This document shows positions 1 through 7,836 of a stretch of 39,487 bases of DNA, in pieces (the first letter of the stretch is position 1; every line of letters starts with the position of its first letter). The DNA lies in NCBI GenBank assembly GCA_029259175.1, contig JAPDJH010000009.1:82123-121609 (forward strand), read 5' to 3'. The DNA is from Hadesarchaea archaeon (GTDB lineage Archaea; Hadarchaeota; Hadarchaeia; Hadarchaeales; Hadarchaeaceae). Made by a program: the position numbers and the translations under genes. A model generated the notes under the pieces. It was not told the origin of the DNA and searched no databases. It worked only from the letters and a program-made list of their open reading frames with translations.

Positions 1-283
1 CGGAATTATGGGATTGAAAAAATCTGAGGATAAAACACTTCTCGTGTGCATGCGATGTGGACATGTTGAAGAAGCGAAGAAGCCTGCTGAAAAGAAAACT
101 GCAGAAGTCCCGGTGATTGAATCACCAACAGAGAAGGCCCTCCCCACGACCAAGATCGAATGTCCTAAATGTGGCAACGATAAAGCCTTTTGGTGGATGC
201 AGCAGACCAGATCGGCCGATGAGCCCAGCACCAGATTTTACAAATGCACCAAGTGCGGCCATGTGTGGCGAGAATATGCGTGA
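1..283 (+). CDS. tfs: Transcription factor S (TFS), 5'-truncated by window edge
   Basis: TFS rescues stalled or backtracked archaeal RNA polymerase by stimulating transcript cleavage, and is related to TFIIS and Rpb9. The frame is open to the first base, with codons read from base 2. It begins G-I-M-G-L-K-K, which fits the middle of the family's N-terminal zinc ribbon, so the first CxxC pair lies outside the window. The remaining pair is CMRCGH. The C-terminal ribbon has CPKCG and CTKCGH with RSADEP between them, the acidic hairpin that enters the polymerase active site. The ATG at base 8 is an internal methionine, not the start. It lies 9 bp upstream of the OB-fold gene, which has a GAGGTGA ribosome binding site. 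Confidence 0.93.
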   Translation, partial: GIMGLKKSEDKTLLVCMRCGHVEEAKKPAEKKTAEVPVIESPTEKALPTTKIECPKCGNDKAFWWMQQTRSADEPSTRFYKCTKCGHVWREYA

Positions 284-292
284 GGTGAAGAA

Positions 293-640
293 ATGAACGC
301 TACGGCTTTCCGGATTTCAGGAAAACTTCGAGACATCAGGGAAATACGAGTCGAAGATAAACGCGTCACAGTCGTGGGCATAGTGGTCGCGAAAGACGAA
401 TCCAGCATCATGATTGACGACGGCACTGGACAGGCGGCTGTTATCTTTGACAACCCGCGGTGGCTGGAAAACGTAGAGGTAGGTTCCGTTGTAAAGGTGA
501 TGGGAACACCACTTGAAGCTGAGGGAGGAATGGAGATCCACGCAGATTTGCTCCAGCGGATGAACGGATTGGACTTGAAACTATACCGGAAAGCCAGGGA
601 AGAATTAAAAGAACTGGAACGAGAGATAAGAGGGGATTGA
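293..640 (+). CDS. OB-fold nucleic-acid-binding protein (RPA-like)
   Basis: This 115-aa protein is probably a single OB fold. Residues about 20-75 carry the beta-strand pattern (VTVVGIVV, SSIMIDDGTGQAAVIF, VGSVVKVMG) of RPA32/RPA14-type or tRNA-anticodon-like OB domains. A short charged helix rich in Glu, Lys and Arg ends it. Its place between TFS and PCNA suggests a role with single-stranded DNA or the replisome. It is much smaller than a full RPA large subunit and has no zinc finger. It could be an RPA accessory subunit or a lineage-specific OB protein. The fold call is firm and the exact role is not. It is 1 bp from PCNA, so the two are probably co-translated. Confidence 0.75.
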   Translation: MNATAFRISGKLRDIREIRVEDKRVTVVGIVVAKDESSIMIDDGTGQAAVIFDNPRWLENVEVGSVVKVMGTPLEAEGGMEIHADLLQRMNGLDLKLYRKAREELKELEREIRGD

Positions 641-641
641 T

Positions 642-1388
642 ATGGTTAGAGTTTCGATGAGTGAACCCAAGGTTTGGAAGACGTTTGTAAGCTCTGTAAC
701 GGCGCTTATCGAAGAAGCGGCTTTCGTGTTTAGCCCAGAGGGGGTCAGAATGAAGGCCATGGATCCGTCCAAAATATCCTTGGTGGAGTTCGAACTATCG
801 CCCAAGGCCTTTGACGAGTTCAATGTGAAGGAAAAAACAGTAGTCGGAATAAAACTCACGGAATTTGAACGTGCTCTTTCTCGTATGAAATCCAAGGATC
901 AGCTCATTCTAGATGTTGATACTGAAAAAAACCGCTTAAACCTCGTCTTCAAAGGCGCATCCACAAGACGGCTCGGAATTCCGCTCCTAAGCATGGAAGA
1001 GGAGGAACTCCCAGAACCCAAGCTCTCCTTCGCAGCAAAGGTCGTAGTTAGGGCTGAAGTGCTGAAGGATGGTCTCAAAGACGCCGAAATGATAGCTGAA
1101 AACGTGCGGCTCAGTGCAGATAAAAAGAGCTTCTCGCTAACAGCTGAAAGCGATCGTGGGAGCAGCGAGCTCGTGTTGTCGACCGGGGACGAGGGGCTCA
1201 TCTCCTTAGAAGTTAGTGAGCCCGCGACCGCGATTTACAGTGTGAGATATTTGAAAGACATGACCAGCGGTGCATCGGCATCGGACAACATAACCCTCAA
1301 GTTTAGCACAGATCTGCCCCTCGAGATCGATTTCAATGTGGAAAACGGCAAGTTTAGGTATCTGCTCGCCCCACGTGTCGAGGCTTAA
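642..1388 (+). CDS. pcn: DNA polymerase sliding clamp PCNA
   Basis: PCNA forms the trimeric ring that tethers DNA polymerase, FEN1 and ligase to DNA. The 248-aa length is normal for the family. The N-terminus contains the diagnostic run EAAFVFSPEGV followed by RMKAMDPSKISLVEFEL, and the second domain follows from about residue 125. The C-terminus (PLEIDFNV then FRYLLAPRVE) is the typical last strand. The ATG is 1 bp after the OB-fold stop, with GAGGGG upstream. It is followed 36 bp later by primase, a gene order that fits a replisome operon. Confidence 0.97.
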   Translation: MVRVSMSEPKVWKTFVSSVTALIEEAAFVFSPEGVRMKAMDPSKISLVEFELSPKAFDEFNVKEKTVVGIKLTEFERALSRMKSKDQLILDVDTEKNRLNLVFKGASTRRLGIPLLSMEEEELPEPKLSFAAKVVVRAEVLKDGLKDAEMIAENVRLSADKKSFSLTAESDRGSSELVLSTGDEGLISLEVSEPATAIYSVRYLKDMTSGASASDNITLKFSTDLPLEIDFNVENGKFRYLLAPRVEA

Positions 1389-1424
1389 CCCTCGTCTATT
1401 AGAAGATCTAGACCGAGTCTGTAG

Positions 1425-2690
1425 ATGGGTGGTTTGGTGCTCCTGCCCGAATACGCTGCTGTATTAAACCCCTTTAGCGAGGAAGGTCGAAAAATCGCAA
1501 GCAACGCTCCACCCTTTGAACAAATGCCAGAGGAAACCATCAAAACTGCTATCGAGCGAATAAAGTGGAGCGGGCGCGAAGCGATAGTTGAGCCCACTGC
1601 ACAATCTATCGAGCGCGAGATCCACTCTTTCTATCTCATGTGCCAATCGCTTGCGGCTGTTTGCCATCCCTACTCAGCAGAGACCCAGTACGCACGGGAG
1701 AGTGTAAAGAAAGTTCTGAAATATCGGCTTTACGACCTTTTCAGGAAAGGTGAGGGCGAATTCTGCCTCAAAACCATTGGTCGAGCCCTCAATCTGCTGC
1801 CCCTCGAGGAGTTCATCAAGCAAAGGAAAGAACTACCCGAATCTGATTATTACCGCCTGAGAGATTTGCGGATGAAAAAGGACGGGGTGGAAGAAGTGGA
1901 TCCACACTTACTCCAACAGTTTCTCCCCAAATGGGCTGTGAAGTGGACCGACGTAGGAATCGTGTTCAAACACAACCGAGCTAATCTCACGGATTTCTAC
2001 TTGATCGATGGATGGATGATACTCACTCTGAGGGATCTGTGGGATCTTTACGCCGAGCTCATAGGTGACCAGACAGAGGAATACATCCAGACGGTGTACG
2101 AGCGAATGACCGACCGGGGGAAACCCGAAAGACTCGTAAAAATAGGAGAACAAATCGCGCGTCAAATTCCAAAAACCGTTGAAAGACTGCCTGGTGTGCG
2201 CGGAGTGGCGGGAAAGCTGAACCCAGAATACTTTCCTCCGTGCATACACAACGTGCTGCGCGGAGTGGGCAGCGGACTCCGAAACTTTGCCATAGTGATG
2301 TTGCTCACACCGTTTCTCTCATATGCTAGAATCGCCCCCTCAGGCAAACGAGGGGACAAAATATCTGACTTCATTCAAAATATTTCAGTCATCACCGAAG
2401 AAATCGTGCCAATAATAATGAAAGCCGCTGAGCGATGCAATCCTCCCCTGTTCTCAGACCAGCCACAGGAAAAAGCCAACATTTTTTACCATATGGGTTT
2501 TGGAATGACAATCGCCCCGAGACTGCAGGACGCCGGAAGATCGAAGTGGTATATGGTGCCAAACTGTGCGAAGATACAAGCAGTTGCGCCCCCTCTTTGC
2601 CAGCCAGATGAACTCTGCAAGAAAATCAAAAACCCACTCACTTATTATTTCCGTAAAAAAGCTGAAGCGCTGAGGAGGAGATCTCAATGA
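1425..2690 (+). CDS. priL: DNA primase large subunit PriL
   Basis: This is the regulatory large subunit of archaeal DNA primase, which binds PriS and carries a C-terminal [4Fe-4S] domain needed for initiation. The 421-aa protein starts with the usual short hydrophobic segment and ...EYAAVLNPF. The four cluster cysteines expected in the C-terminal third are visible in FPPCIHNVL, AERCNPPLF, VPNCAKI and PPLCQP. The stop overlaps the priS start by 4 bp (ATGA), so the two subunits are translationally coupled. A GTG at 1437 is an alternative start. Confidence 0.94.
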   Translation: MGGLVLLPEYAAVLNPFSEEGRKIASNAPPFEQMPEETIKTAIERIKWSGREAIVEPTAQSIEREIHSFYLMCQSLAAVCHPYSAETQYARESVKKVLKYRLYDLFRKGEGEFCLKTIGRALNLLPLEEFIKQRKELPESDYYRLRDLRMKKDGVEEVDPHLLQQFLPKWAVKWTDVGIVFKHNRANLTDFYLIDGWMILTLRDLWDLYAELIGDQTEEYIQTVYERMTDRGKPERLVKIGEQIARQIPKTVERLPGVRGVAGKLNPEYFPPCIHNVLRGVGSGLRNFAIVMLLTPFLSYARIAPSGKRGDKISDFIQNISVITEEIVPIIMKAAERCNPPLFSDQPQEKANIFYHMGFGMTIAPRLQDAGRSKWYMVPNCAKIQAVAPPLCQPDELCKKIKNPLTYYFRKKAEALRRRSQ

Positions 2691-3652
2691 TCATGCGCCC
2701 AGCCACGCCAGAGGAAATAAAAAGATTCTACAGGGAGGAATGGAACAAAAAAGATTTGCCCGATTTTATCACCCACACCTTATCTCTCCGCGAATTCGGA
2801 TTTGATTTGGATGGCTCAGGACCAAGTCACCGATACAACCAATTCCTGACACTCGAACAGCTAGAGGAGTTCCTCAGGGTCAGAGCACCATACTCGGCCT
2901 ACGCCAGCGTGGCCCTCTACGAAAATCCGAGAAAACGGGAAGGGTGGTTAAAGGCCGATCTCGTTTTCGATATAGATGCAAAGGATTTGCCCGTAAAGCC
3001 ATGCGGGTGTCCAAAAGGACAAGTTTGCTACAAATGTATCGAGCAGGCAAAGCAAGTAGCCCTCGAGTTCGCAGATGTGCTACGCCGAGACCTCGGTTTT
3101 CGACAAATAGTTTTTGTCTACTCTGGTCGTGGTTTTCACATCCGCGTCCTCGACGAGTTCGCGATGCGACTTGAGCACAACGAAAGACAACAATTGGTCT
3201 CCTATGTCACGGGGGCGGTTGTACCAACAGATCTCTCCCTTGCTCTTGGGTATTCCAAGGTCTTCCGCGAAAGAGCCGCCAAACTTCTTCGACTGATGAA
3301 CGAAGAAAAACTCCGAGAGGTCGTCAAACGTAGAGCTTTCAAAAATTTGCTTCGGTTCAAGGATCAAATTGTTCAGTATTTACTGGAAGGACGAGTTGAT
3401 GACATCCTTAGCCTGGAGGGCATTGGCGCGGGCACGTTGGAAGCACTTCTAACAGGGCTCGCAAGGATAAACTCAGAATTCACGGACGGAAAGGTCACTG
3501 TGGACACCAAGCGCATTTTGAGACTGCCCTCGAGCTTACACTCTGGAGTCAGCCGCAAGTGCATGGTCATAAAAAATCTGGATTCCTTTACTCCTGACGA
3601 TGCAGTTCCGCGTTTTCTCCTGGAGGCTGGTGGTAAAGATGCTCAACATTGA
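2687..3652 (+). CDS. priS: DNA primase catalytic subunit PriS
   Basis: This is the catalytic subunit of the archaeo-eukaryotic primase, which makes primers during replication. The active-site acidic pair is in DLVFDIDAKD, the nucleotide-binding motif is YSGRGFHIRV, and the late motif is PSSLHSGVSRKC. A zinc-knuckle-like cluster CGCPKGQVCYKC lies about residues 104-115, as in other archaeal PriS proteins. At 321 aa it is within or slightly below the usual range. It overlaps priL by 4 bp, and the GINS start lies inside its last codons. Confidence 0.95.
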   Translation: MIMRPATPEEIKRFYREEWNKKDLPDFITHTLSLREFGFDLDGSGPSHRYNQFLTLEQLEEFLRVRAPYSAYASVALYENPRKREGWLKADLVFDIDAKDLPVKPCGCPKGQVCYKCIEQAKQVALEFADVLRRDLGFRQIVFVYSGRGFHIRVLDEFAMRLEHNERQQLVSYVTGAVVPTDLSLALGYSKVFRERAAKLLRLMNEEKLREVVKRRAFKNLLRFKDQIVQYLLEGRVDDILSLEGIGAGTLEALLTGLARINSEFTDGKVTVDTKRILRLPSSLHSGVSRKCMVIKNLDSFTPDDAVPRFLLEAGGKDAQH

Positions 3653-4190
3653 AGAATTGGCCAAAATCTATCAAAAGGAACTGCAGACCCCTCACTTGCT
3701 TGAACTTCCGGATGACTTCTTCGAAAAAATCGGGAAGTATCTAGTAGCACTTGAACGCGAGCAGAAGGGAGCAGAAGGGCTCAAAAAAGAACTGGTTCAA
3801 GAACAGCTCCGAGAAACCGCCTTGCTGCTCGATCTGCTCTACCAAGCCCGAATGGTAAAGGCGATGATTCAGCTGGCCACGGGAGAAACGCCTGACACTC
3901 TCATCGCCAAAGAGCGCAACGGATTCTTAGAGATAAAAAGGGTCTTGGGCGAGCTCCACACCTTTTATGAGCGGGGTGTGGTCGAGAAAAAGGCCTTAAT
4001 GGCACCCATCAGTACCAATCGAGTTCTCGTCATTTTCCAAACCGACCTCAAAGAAAAAATCTTGGGAGTGGACGCCAAGGTGTATGGCCCCTTCAAGACC
4101 GGAGACGTGGTGAATTTACCTGCCCCCAACGCAGAACTCCTGTTGAGACACGGGATCGTGAAGAAAATCAAGATAGGGGGAGAAGAGTAA
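3639..4190 (+). CDS. GINS complex protein, GINS51-type
   Basis: GINS links the MCM helicase, primase and polymerase at the fork. This 183-aa protein begins with a helical A domain (MLNIEELAKIYQKEL then DDFFEKIGKYL). It ends with the small beta-rich B domain (VLVIFQTDL, GVDAKVYGPF, GDVVNLPAPNAELLL). This A-then-B order marks the Sld5/Psf1-like GINS51 class; GINS23 has B before A. The ATG at 3639 was chosen because the family starts near this residue. A GTG at 3630 is also possible, and GGAGG lies at 3622-3626. The start lies within the end of priS. Confidence 0.85.
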   Translation: MLNIEELAKIYQKELQTPHLLELPDDFFEKIGKYLVALEREQKGAEGLKKELVQEQLRETALLLDLLYQARMVKAMIQLATGETPDTLIAKERNGFLEIKRVLGELHTFYERGVVEKKALMAPISTNRVLVIFQTDLKEKILGVDAKVYGPFKTGDVVNLPAPNAELLLRHGIVKKIKIGGEE

Positions 4191-4196
4191 CAACTG

Positions 4197-4207
4197 TTTT
4201 TATTACT
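4197..4207 (+). promoter_or_regulatory. Probable TATA box upstream of eL42
   Basis: The T-rich stretch TTTTTATTAC sits about 34-44 bp before the eL42 ATG, in a 50-bp gap between otherwise abutting genes. A purine-rich GGGAAGGGAG follows at 4230-4239. The spacing allows a transcription start near 4230. This would let the ribosomal genes be expressed separately from the primase genes. It is a motif match by eye only. Confidence 0.4.
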
Positions 4208-4240
4208 GGATGGTGAAATAATGGGAGCGGGGGAAGGGAG

Positions 4241-4519
4241 ATGAAACTGCCCAAAAAAGTGCGCACCTACTGCCCAAACTGCAAAAAACACACTCAGCAC
4301 ACAGTCACTCAAGTAAAAAAACGGACTGCCCGCGCCCTAAGCTGGGGTCAGAGACAATTCGCTCGCGTAACGGCCGGGTACGGAAGTCAGCCGCGCTCGG
4401 AGCAGAAGAGATTTTTCAAAACAACGAAAAAGATTACTCTACTGTTCCGGTGCAGTGAGTGCGGCAAAGCACATCCACGAAAGGGGTTCAGATCCAAGAA
4501 AGTAACGTTTGGTGAATAA
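4241..4519 (+). CDS. rpl44e: 50S ribosomal protein eL42 (L44e)
   Basis: eL42 is a zinc-binding large-subunit protein near the ribosomal E site. The 92-aa sequence has the family start [14 protein letters not shown], the characteristic region around [18 protein letters not shown], and the second zinc pair CSECGK, giving a C4 zinc finger. Length and both ends match the family. Its last codons overlap the possible upstream TTG and GTG starts of eS27. The order eL42-eS27-aIF2alpha-Nop10 is a known archaeal translation cluster. Confidence 0.96.
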   Translation: MKLPKKVRTYCPNCKKHTQHTVTQVKKRTARALSWGQRQFARVTAGYGSQPRSEQKRFFKTTKKITLLFRCSECGKAHPRKGFRSKKVTFGE

Positions 4520-4520
4520 T

Positions 4521-4697
4521 ATGAAAGCAAAACGAAGCAAGTTTCTACGAGTTCGGTGCACTGGATGCGGAAACGAACAGATAGTATTCAGTCACGCGAG
4601 CACGATCGTTAGATGCCGGGTGTGCGAGAAAACATTGGTCATTCCACGGGGTGGAAAGGCGGAAATCAAGGGAGTAATTCTTGGTGTGGTGAGCTGA
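4521..4697 (+). CDS. rps27e: 30S ribosomal protein eS27
   Basis: eS27 is a small zinc-ribbon protein of the small ribosomal subunit. The two pairs CTGCGN and CRVCEK form the ribbon, with the family segment [15 protein letters not shown] between them. ATG at 4521 was chosen because archaeal eS27 starts [13 protein letters not shown]. Earlier in-frame TTG (4509) and GTG (4512) codons would add only a non-conserved tail. It starts 1 bp after the eL42 stop, and aIF2-alpha follows 1 bp after its own stop. Confidence 0.94.
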   Translation: MKAKRSKFLRVRCTGCGNEQIVFSHASTIVRCRVCEKTLVIPRGGKAEIKGVILGVVS

Positions 4698-4698
4698 G

Positions 4699-5496
4699 TT
4701 GGTAAAACGCAAAAAGGAATGGCCCACCGTGGACGAGCTCGTTCTATGCACTGTGAAAGAGGTCTTCGATCAGGGGGCATTCGTAACTCTGGATGAGTAT
4801 GGTGGTAAAGAGGGCATGGTTCACATCTCAGAAGTAGCATCTGGATGGATAAAGAATATTAGAGACCACGTGCGTGAAGGACAAAAAGTTGTCTGTCGGG
4901 TCCTGACTGTGCATCCAGAGCGCAACATTGTAGATCTATCCATCAGGCGTGTCAAGGACAGCGAACGAAGATGGAAGGTGGAACGCTTCAAGCTCGAACA
5001 AAGAGCTGAGAAGTTGTTGGAGCTAGCAGCCAAGAAAATGAAAAAAAGTCTGGACAAGGCTTACGAAGAAGTAGGCTTTCTCCTTCAAGACGAATTCGGC
5101 GATCTTTACGCAGCGTTTGAAGCAGCAGCACAGGATCCCAAGGCGCTCGAAAAGGTGCTTGGGAAAAAGAAAAAATGGAGCAAAGTCCTCACTGAGCTGG
5201 CCTCTTCCTTGGTAAAGACCCCAATTTACAAGATAGTGGGAGAGCTCACCCTTACTGTTCCAGCCCCCAATGGGGTTGATATCTTGCGCGACGCCTTTCT
5301 AACTACACGTAAAACGTGTACAAAGGGCGACGTAAAAGTAGACTTCTATACCGTGGGGGCTCCGCGATATCGGATAGAAGTATCGGCGCCCTCCTACAAA
5401 GAAGCTGAAAACATCATGCGGCAGGCGGTGGAATCGGTTATCTCGAAAATAGAGTCTGCCGGCGGTCGGGGAGAGTTCCAGAGGGAAACAAAATGA
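4699..5496 (+). CDS. eif2a: Translation initiation factor aIF2 alpha subunit
   Basis: This is the alpha subunit of the heterotrimeric aIF2, which delivers initiator tRNA to the ribosome. Residues about 10-85 form an S1/OB domain ([21 protein letters not shown], shown to its 20th residue by [20 protein letters not shown]). A helical domain follows, then the C-terminal alpha-beta domain that binds the gamma subunit. The 265-aa length is typical. The start is TTG, the only start codon directly upstream of the conserved [13 protein letters not shown] segment. The stop overlaps the Nop10 ATG. Confidence 0.95.
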   Translation: MVKRKKEWPTVDELVLCTVKEVFDQGAFVTLDEYGGKEGMVHISEVASGWIKNIRDHVREGQKVVCRVLTVHPERNIVDLSIRRVKDSERRWKVERFKLEQRAEKLLELAAKKMKKSLDKAYEEVGFLLQDEFGDLYAAFEAAAQDPKALEKVLGKKKKWSKVLTELASSLVKTPIYKIVGELTLTVPAPNGVDILRDAFLTTRKTCTKGDVKVDFYTVGAPRYRIEVSAPSYKEAENIMRQAVESVISKIESAGGRGEFQRETK

Positions 5497-5654
5497 AGAT
5501 GATGAAGTGCCGCTCATGCAATACGTACACGTTCAAAGAACTCTGCCCCAGGTGTGGGAAAAAAACATCTAGCCCCCATCCGCCGCGGTTTTCGCCCCAC
5601 GACCCGTATGGTAAATATCGCAGAAAACTGAAAGAAGAAAAGGGGATGCTCTGA
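5493..5654 (+). CDS. nop10: H/ACA RNP component Nop10
   Basis: Nop10 is a small zinc-binding protein of the H/ACA ribonucleoprotein, which pseudouridylates rRNA with Cbf5, Gar1 and L7Ae. The 53-aa product has CRSC and CPRCG zinc pairs followed by the family hallmark [16 protein letters not shown]. It overlaps the aIF2-alpha stop (AATGA) and shares one base with the next start (TGATG). ATG codons at 5499 and 5502 are alternative starts that leave the domain intact. Confidence 0.96.
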   Translation: MKMMKCRSCNTYTFKELCPRCGKKTSSPHPPRFSPHDPYGKYRRKLKEEKGML

Positions 5655-6418
5655 TGAAAACCACCATGCTTCAGCTGCTAGAGAAACCTCGCTTGCAGAA
5701 ACCGGTGCTGATAGAAGGATTGCCGGGAATGGGCCATGTGGGCAAACTAGCAGTGGAACATCTGGTTAATGAACTCCACGCTGTAAAGTTTGCAGAAATA
5801 TACTCGCCCTACTTTCCCCACCAAGTGGTGATTCAGCGAGGAGGGATAATGCGCCCACTGAAGAACGAACTTCACTATGCGAGCAAGGACGATGTCGACT
5901 TCATTTTCTGGACGGGAGATGTGCAACCGCTCGTATCACAAGGCCACTACCAAGTCGTGGAGAGAGTACTAGACGTGGCGTGGGATTTGGGAGTGAGAAC
6001 CACATTTACACTTGGAGGATTCGCCACTGGAAAGTACGAAGAAAAAAGACCAGCCGTCATTGCACTTGGAGACCCAGAACTCGTGCGTCTGGCCCAGCAA
6101 CACGGAGCCACGACCGAAATGAGCGGCGGTCCAATTATTGGTGCTGCGGGCCTCCTGCTAGCGCTCGGACAGTCGAGAGGAATGAAAGGGCTCTGTTTGC
6201 TGGCTGAAACACCGGGAATAATGGTCGACCCAAGAGCCGCCACAGTGGTGCTGGAAGTACTTCTACCCATACTGCAAATCAAGGTGGACTTGGCCAACCT
6301 AGAACACCACGCTCGGCTAACTCAGGGAATGATCAAGCGCTTGAAAAAAGAGATGGAGCGCCGGATTCTGCGTGAACACAAACCGCCAGAAGAGGAAGAA
6401 CCCTCCTATATCGGATAA
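5654..6418 (+). CDS. PAC2-family protein (proteasome assembly chaperone 2-like)
   Basis: This is an archaeal homologue of the PAC2 fold, whose eukaryotic members assist proteasome assembly; the archaeal role is not settled. The 254-aa protein has the family start (KPVLIEGLPGMGHVGKLA), a central TLGGFATGKY motif, and the GPIIGAAGLLLALG and LLAETPGIMVDPRAA segments. A Lys/Arg/Glu-rich helix (residues about 225-250) closes it. Next to aIF2-alpha and Nop10 it matches the COG2047 group often found beside those genes. No catalytic residues are apparent. Confidence 0.88.
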   Translation: MKTTMLQLLEKPRLQKPVLIEGLPGMGHVGKLAVEHLVNELHAVKFAEIYSPYFPHQVVIQRGGIMRPLKNELHYASKDDVDFIFWTGDVQPLVSQGHYQVVERVLDVAWDLGVRTTFTLGGFATGKYEEKRPAVIALGDPELVRLAQQHGATTEMSGGPIIGAAGLLLALGQSRGMKGLCLLAETPGIMVDPRAATVVLEVLLPILQIKVDLANLEHHARLTQGMIKRLKKEMERRILREHKPPEEEEPSYIG

Positions 6419-6436
6419 ACAACGGGGAGGATAACC

Positions 6437-7669
6437 CTGGAAATCCACCACGCGGATCTCCACATTCATTCAAAGTACTCGGGAGGCACATCTGCACGGA
6501 TGGAGTTAAAAACGATCGCTCAACAAGCCCAGCTAAAGGGATTATCGATTGTTGGAACGGGCGACGCTTTACATCCCCTGTGGTTAAACAGTATCAAATC
6601 TGAACTTCAAAAAGCAGGGGACGGAATTTTTGTTTATCCGGAGCTTCGGACAAAATTTGTGCTAACGACTGAAGTGGAGGACAAAAATCGTGTGCATCAC
6701 CTGATATTGATTCCAAACGAAGGGATTGCGGAGGAGCTGAGAATCCTCTTCTCCAAATGGTCAGATGACATAGATCAGGAAGGGCGCGCATCACTTCGAC
6801 TTGGCGCTCCAGAAATCACAGACATGGTGGTGGAACGAGGATGTCTGATTGGACCAGCTCATGCTTTCACACCTTGGACAAGCATGTACAAAGAGTTTAA
6901 CAGTCTGGAAGAATGTTATAAAGACGCTGCACGGAAGGTAAGTTTTCTAGAGCTAGGACTGAGCGCAGATACAGACATGGCCGATCGAATCCCCGAGTTG
7001 CACGGCCTCACCTTCCTCTCATGTTCGGACGCTCACAGTCCTTGGCCGGACAAGTTGGGGCGAGAATTCAATCGTTTTGAGATCCATGAGGTGAGTTTTT
7101 CCGAAATAGACAAGGCAATCCGGCGCCAAGGAGGGAGAAAAATTTCGCTAAACGTGGGGTTCGATCCGCGCCTCGGAAAGTATCACCGGACTGCCTGTAC
7201 GCGATGTTTTAAGCACTACGCTCTCGAGGAGGCTCAAAAAGTGCATTGGAGATGCACGGAGTGCGGAGGGCTAATAAAGAAGGGAGTATGGGATCGTGTG
7301 AACGAACTCGCACACACAGAATCTCCGATTCATCCCGACCACCGGCCTCCGTACCTCCGAATCGCGCCACTTTCCGAAGTGATAGCGTTGGCAATAGGCG
7401 AATCAAATCCGCACACACCAAAAGTGCAATCGCTATGGGAAACCCTCGTCAGCGAAATCGGTGATGAAATATCGGTTCTCGTGGATGCGGACGTAGAAAC
7501 TATTGAAAAAATCAGCGAACGGCGAATTGCCTTGGTGATAAAAGCTTTTAGGAACGGTAATCTAGAGGTCGTGGCAGGCGGAGGAGGAAAGTATGGGCAA
7601 CTCGGACTTCCTCCAGAACTCCGACAAAAACTTGTACCGCAAAAAACACTGTTGGAGTTTGGACTATGA
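6437..7669 (+). CDS. PHP-domain phosphoesterase with zinc ribbon (COG1379-like), CTG start
   Basis: This is a predicted metal-dependent phosphohydrolase of the PHP superfamily. The conserved metal motif HADLHIHSKYSGGTS lies upstream of the first ATG (6500), so translation must begin earlier. The only suitable codon is CTG at 6437, 6 bp after GGGGAGG; the frame runs back to the preceding gene's TAA without another standard start. The 410-aa protein has GPAHAFTPW and SCSDAHSPWP as further metal motifs. A zinc ribbon (CTRCFKHYALEEA... WRCTECGG) lies about residues 256-277, and helix-hairpin-helix-like segments lie near the C-terminus. The stop overlaps the ferredoxin ATG (ATGA). The true substrate is unknown. 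Confidence 0.82.
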   Translation: MEIHHADLHIHSKYSGGTSARMELKTIAQQAQLKGLSIVGTGDALHPLWLNSIKSELQKAGDGIFVYPELRTKFVLTTEVEDKNRVHHLILIPNEGIAEELRILFSKWSDDIDQEGRASLRLGAPEITDMVVERGCLIGPAHAFTPWTSMYKEFNSLEECYKDAARKVSFLELGLSADTDMADRIPELHGLTFLSCSDAHSPWPDKLGREFNRFEIHEVSFSEIDKAIRRQGGRKISLNVGFDPRLGKYHRTACTRCFKHYALEEAQKVHWRCTECGGLIKKGVWDRVNELAHTESPIHPDHRPPYLRIAPLSEVIALAIGESNPHTPKVQSLWETLVSEIGDEISVLVDADVETIEKISERRIALVIKAFRNGNLEVVAGGGGKYGQLGLPPELRQKLVPQKTLLEFGL

Positions 7670-7836
7670 GAGTGAACGGTAATTTGTGTGTGAGATGCGG
7701 AGCATGCGTAAGTGTGTGCCCATTTGACGCCATCGAAGCAACTGATGGAACGGTAGCGCCCAACGAGCGGTGCACGGACTGCGGAATATGTAAACAGCTG
7801 TGTCCCATGGGGGCGATAGAAATTGGTGAAAAATGA
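7666..7836 (+). CDS. 2[4Fe-4S] ferredoxin, probable partner of the geranylgeranyl reductase
   Basis: This 56-aa protein has two complete clusters, CVRCGACVSVCPFDAIE and CTDCGICKQLCPMGAIE, which bind two [4Fe-4S] centres. It overlaps the preceding stop by 4 bp. Its last 11 bases overlap the GTG start of the geranylgeranyl reductase, so the two are co-translated. In methanogens a ferredoxin gene beside this reductase supplies its electrons. The same role here is an inference from position. Confidence 0.93.
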   Translation: MRVNGNLCVRCGACVSVCPFDAIEATDGTVAPNERCTDCGICKQLCPMGAIEIGEK

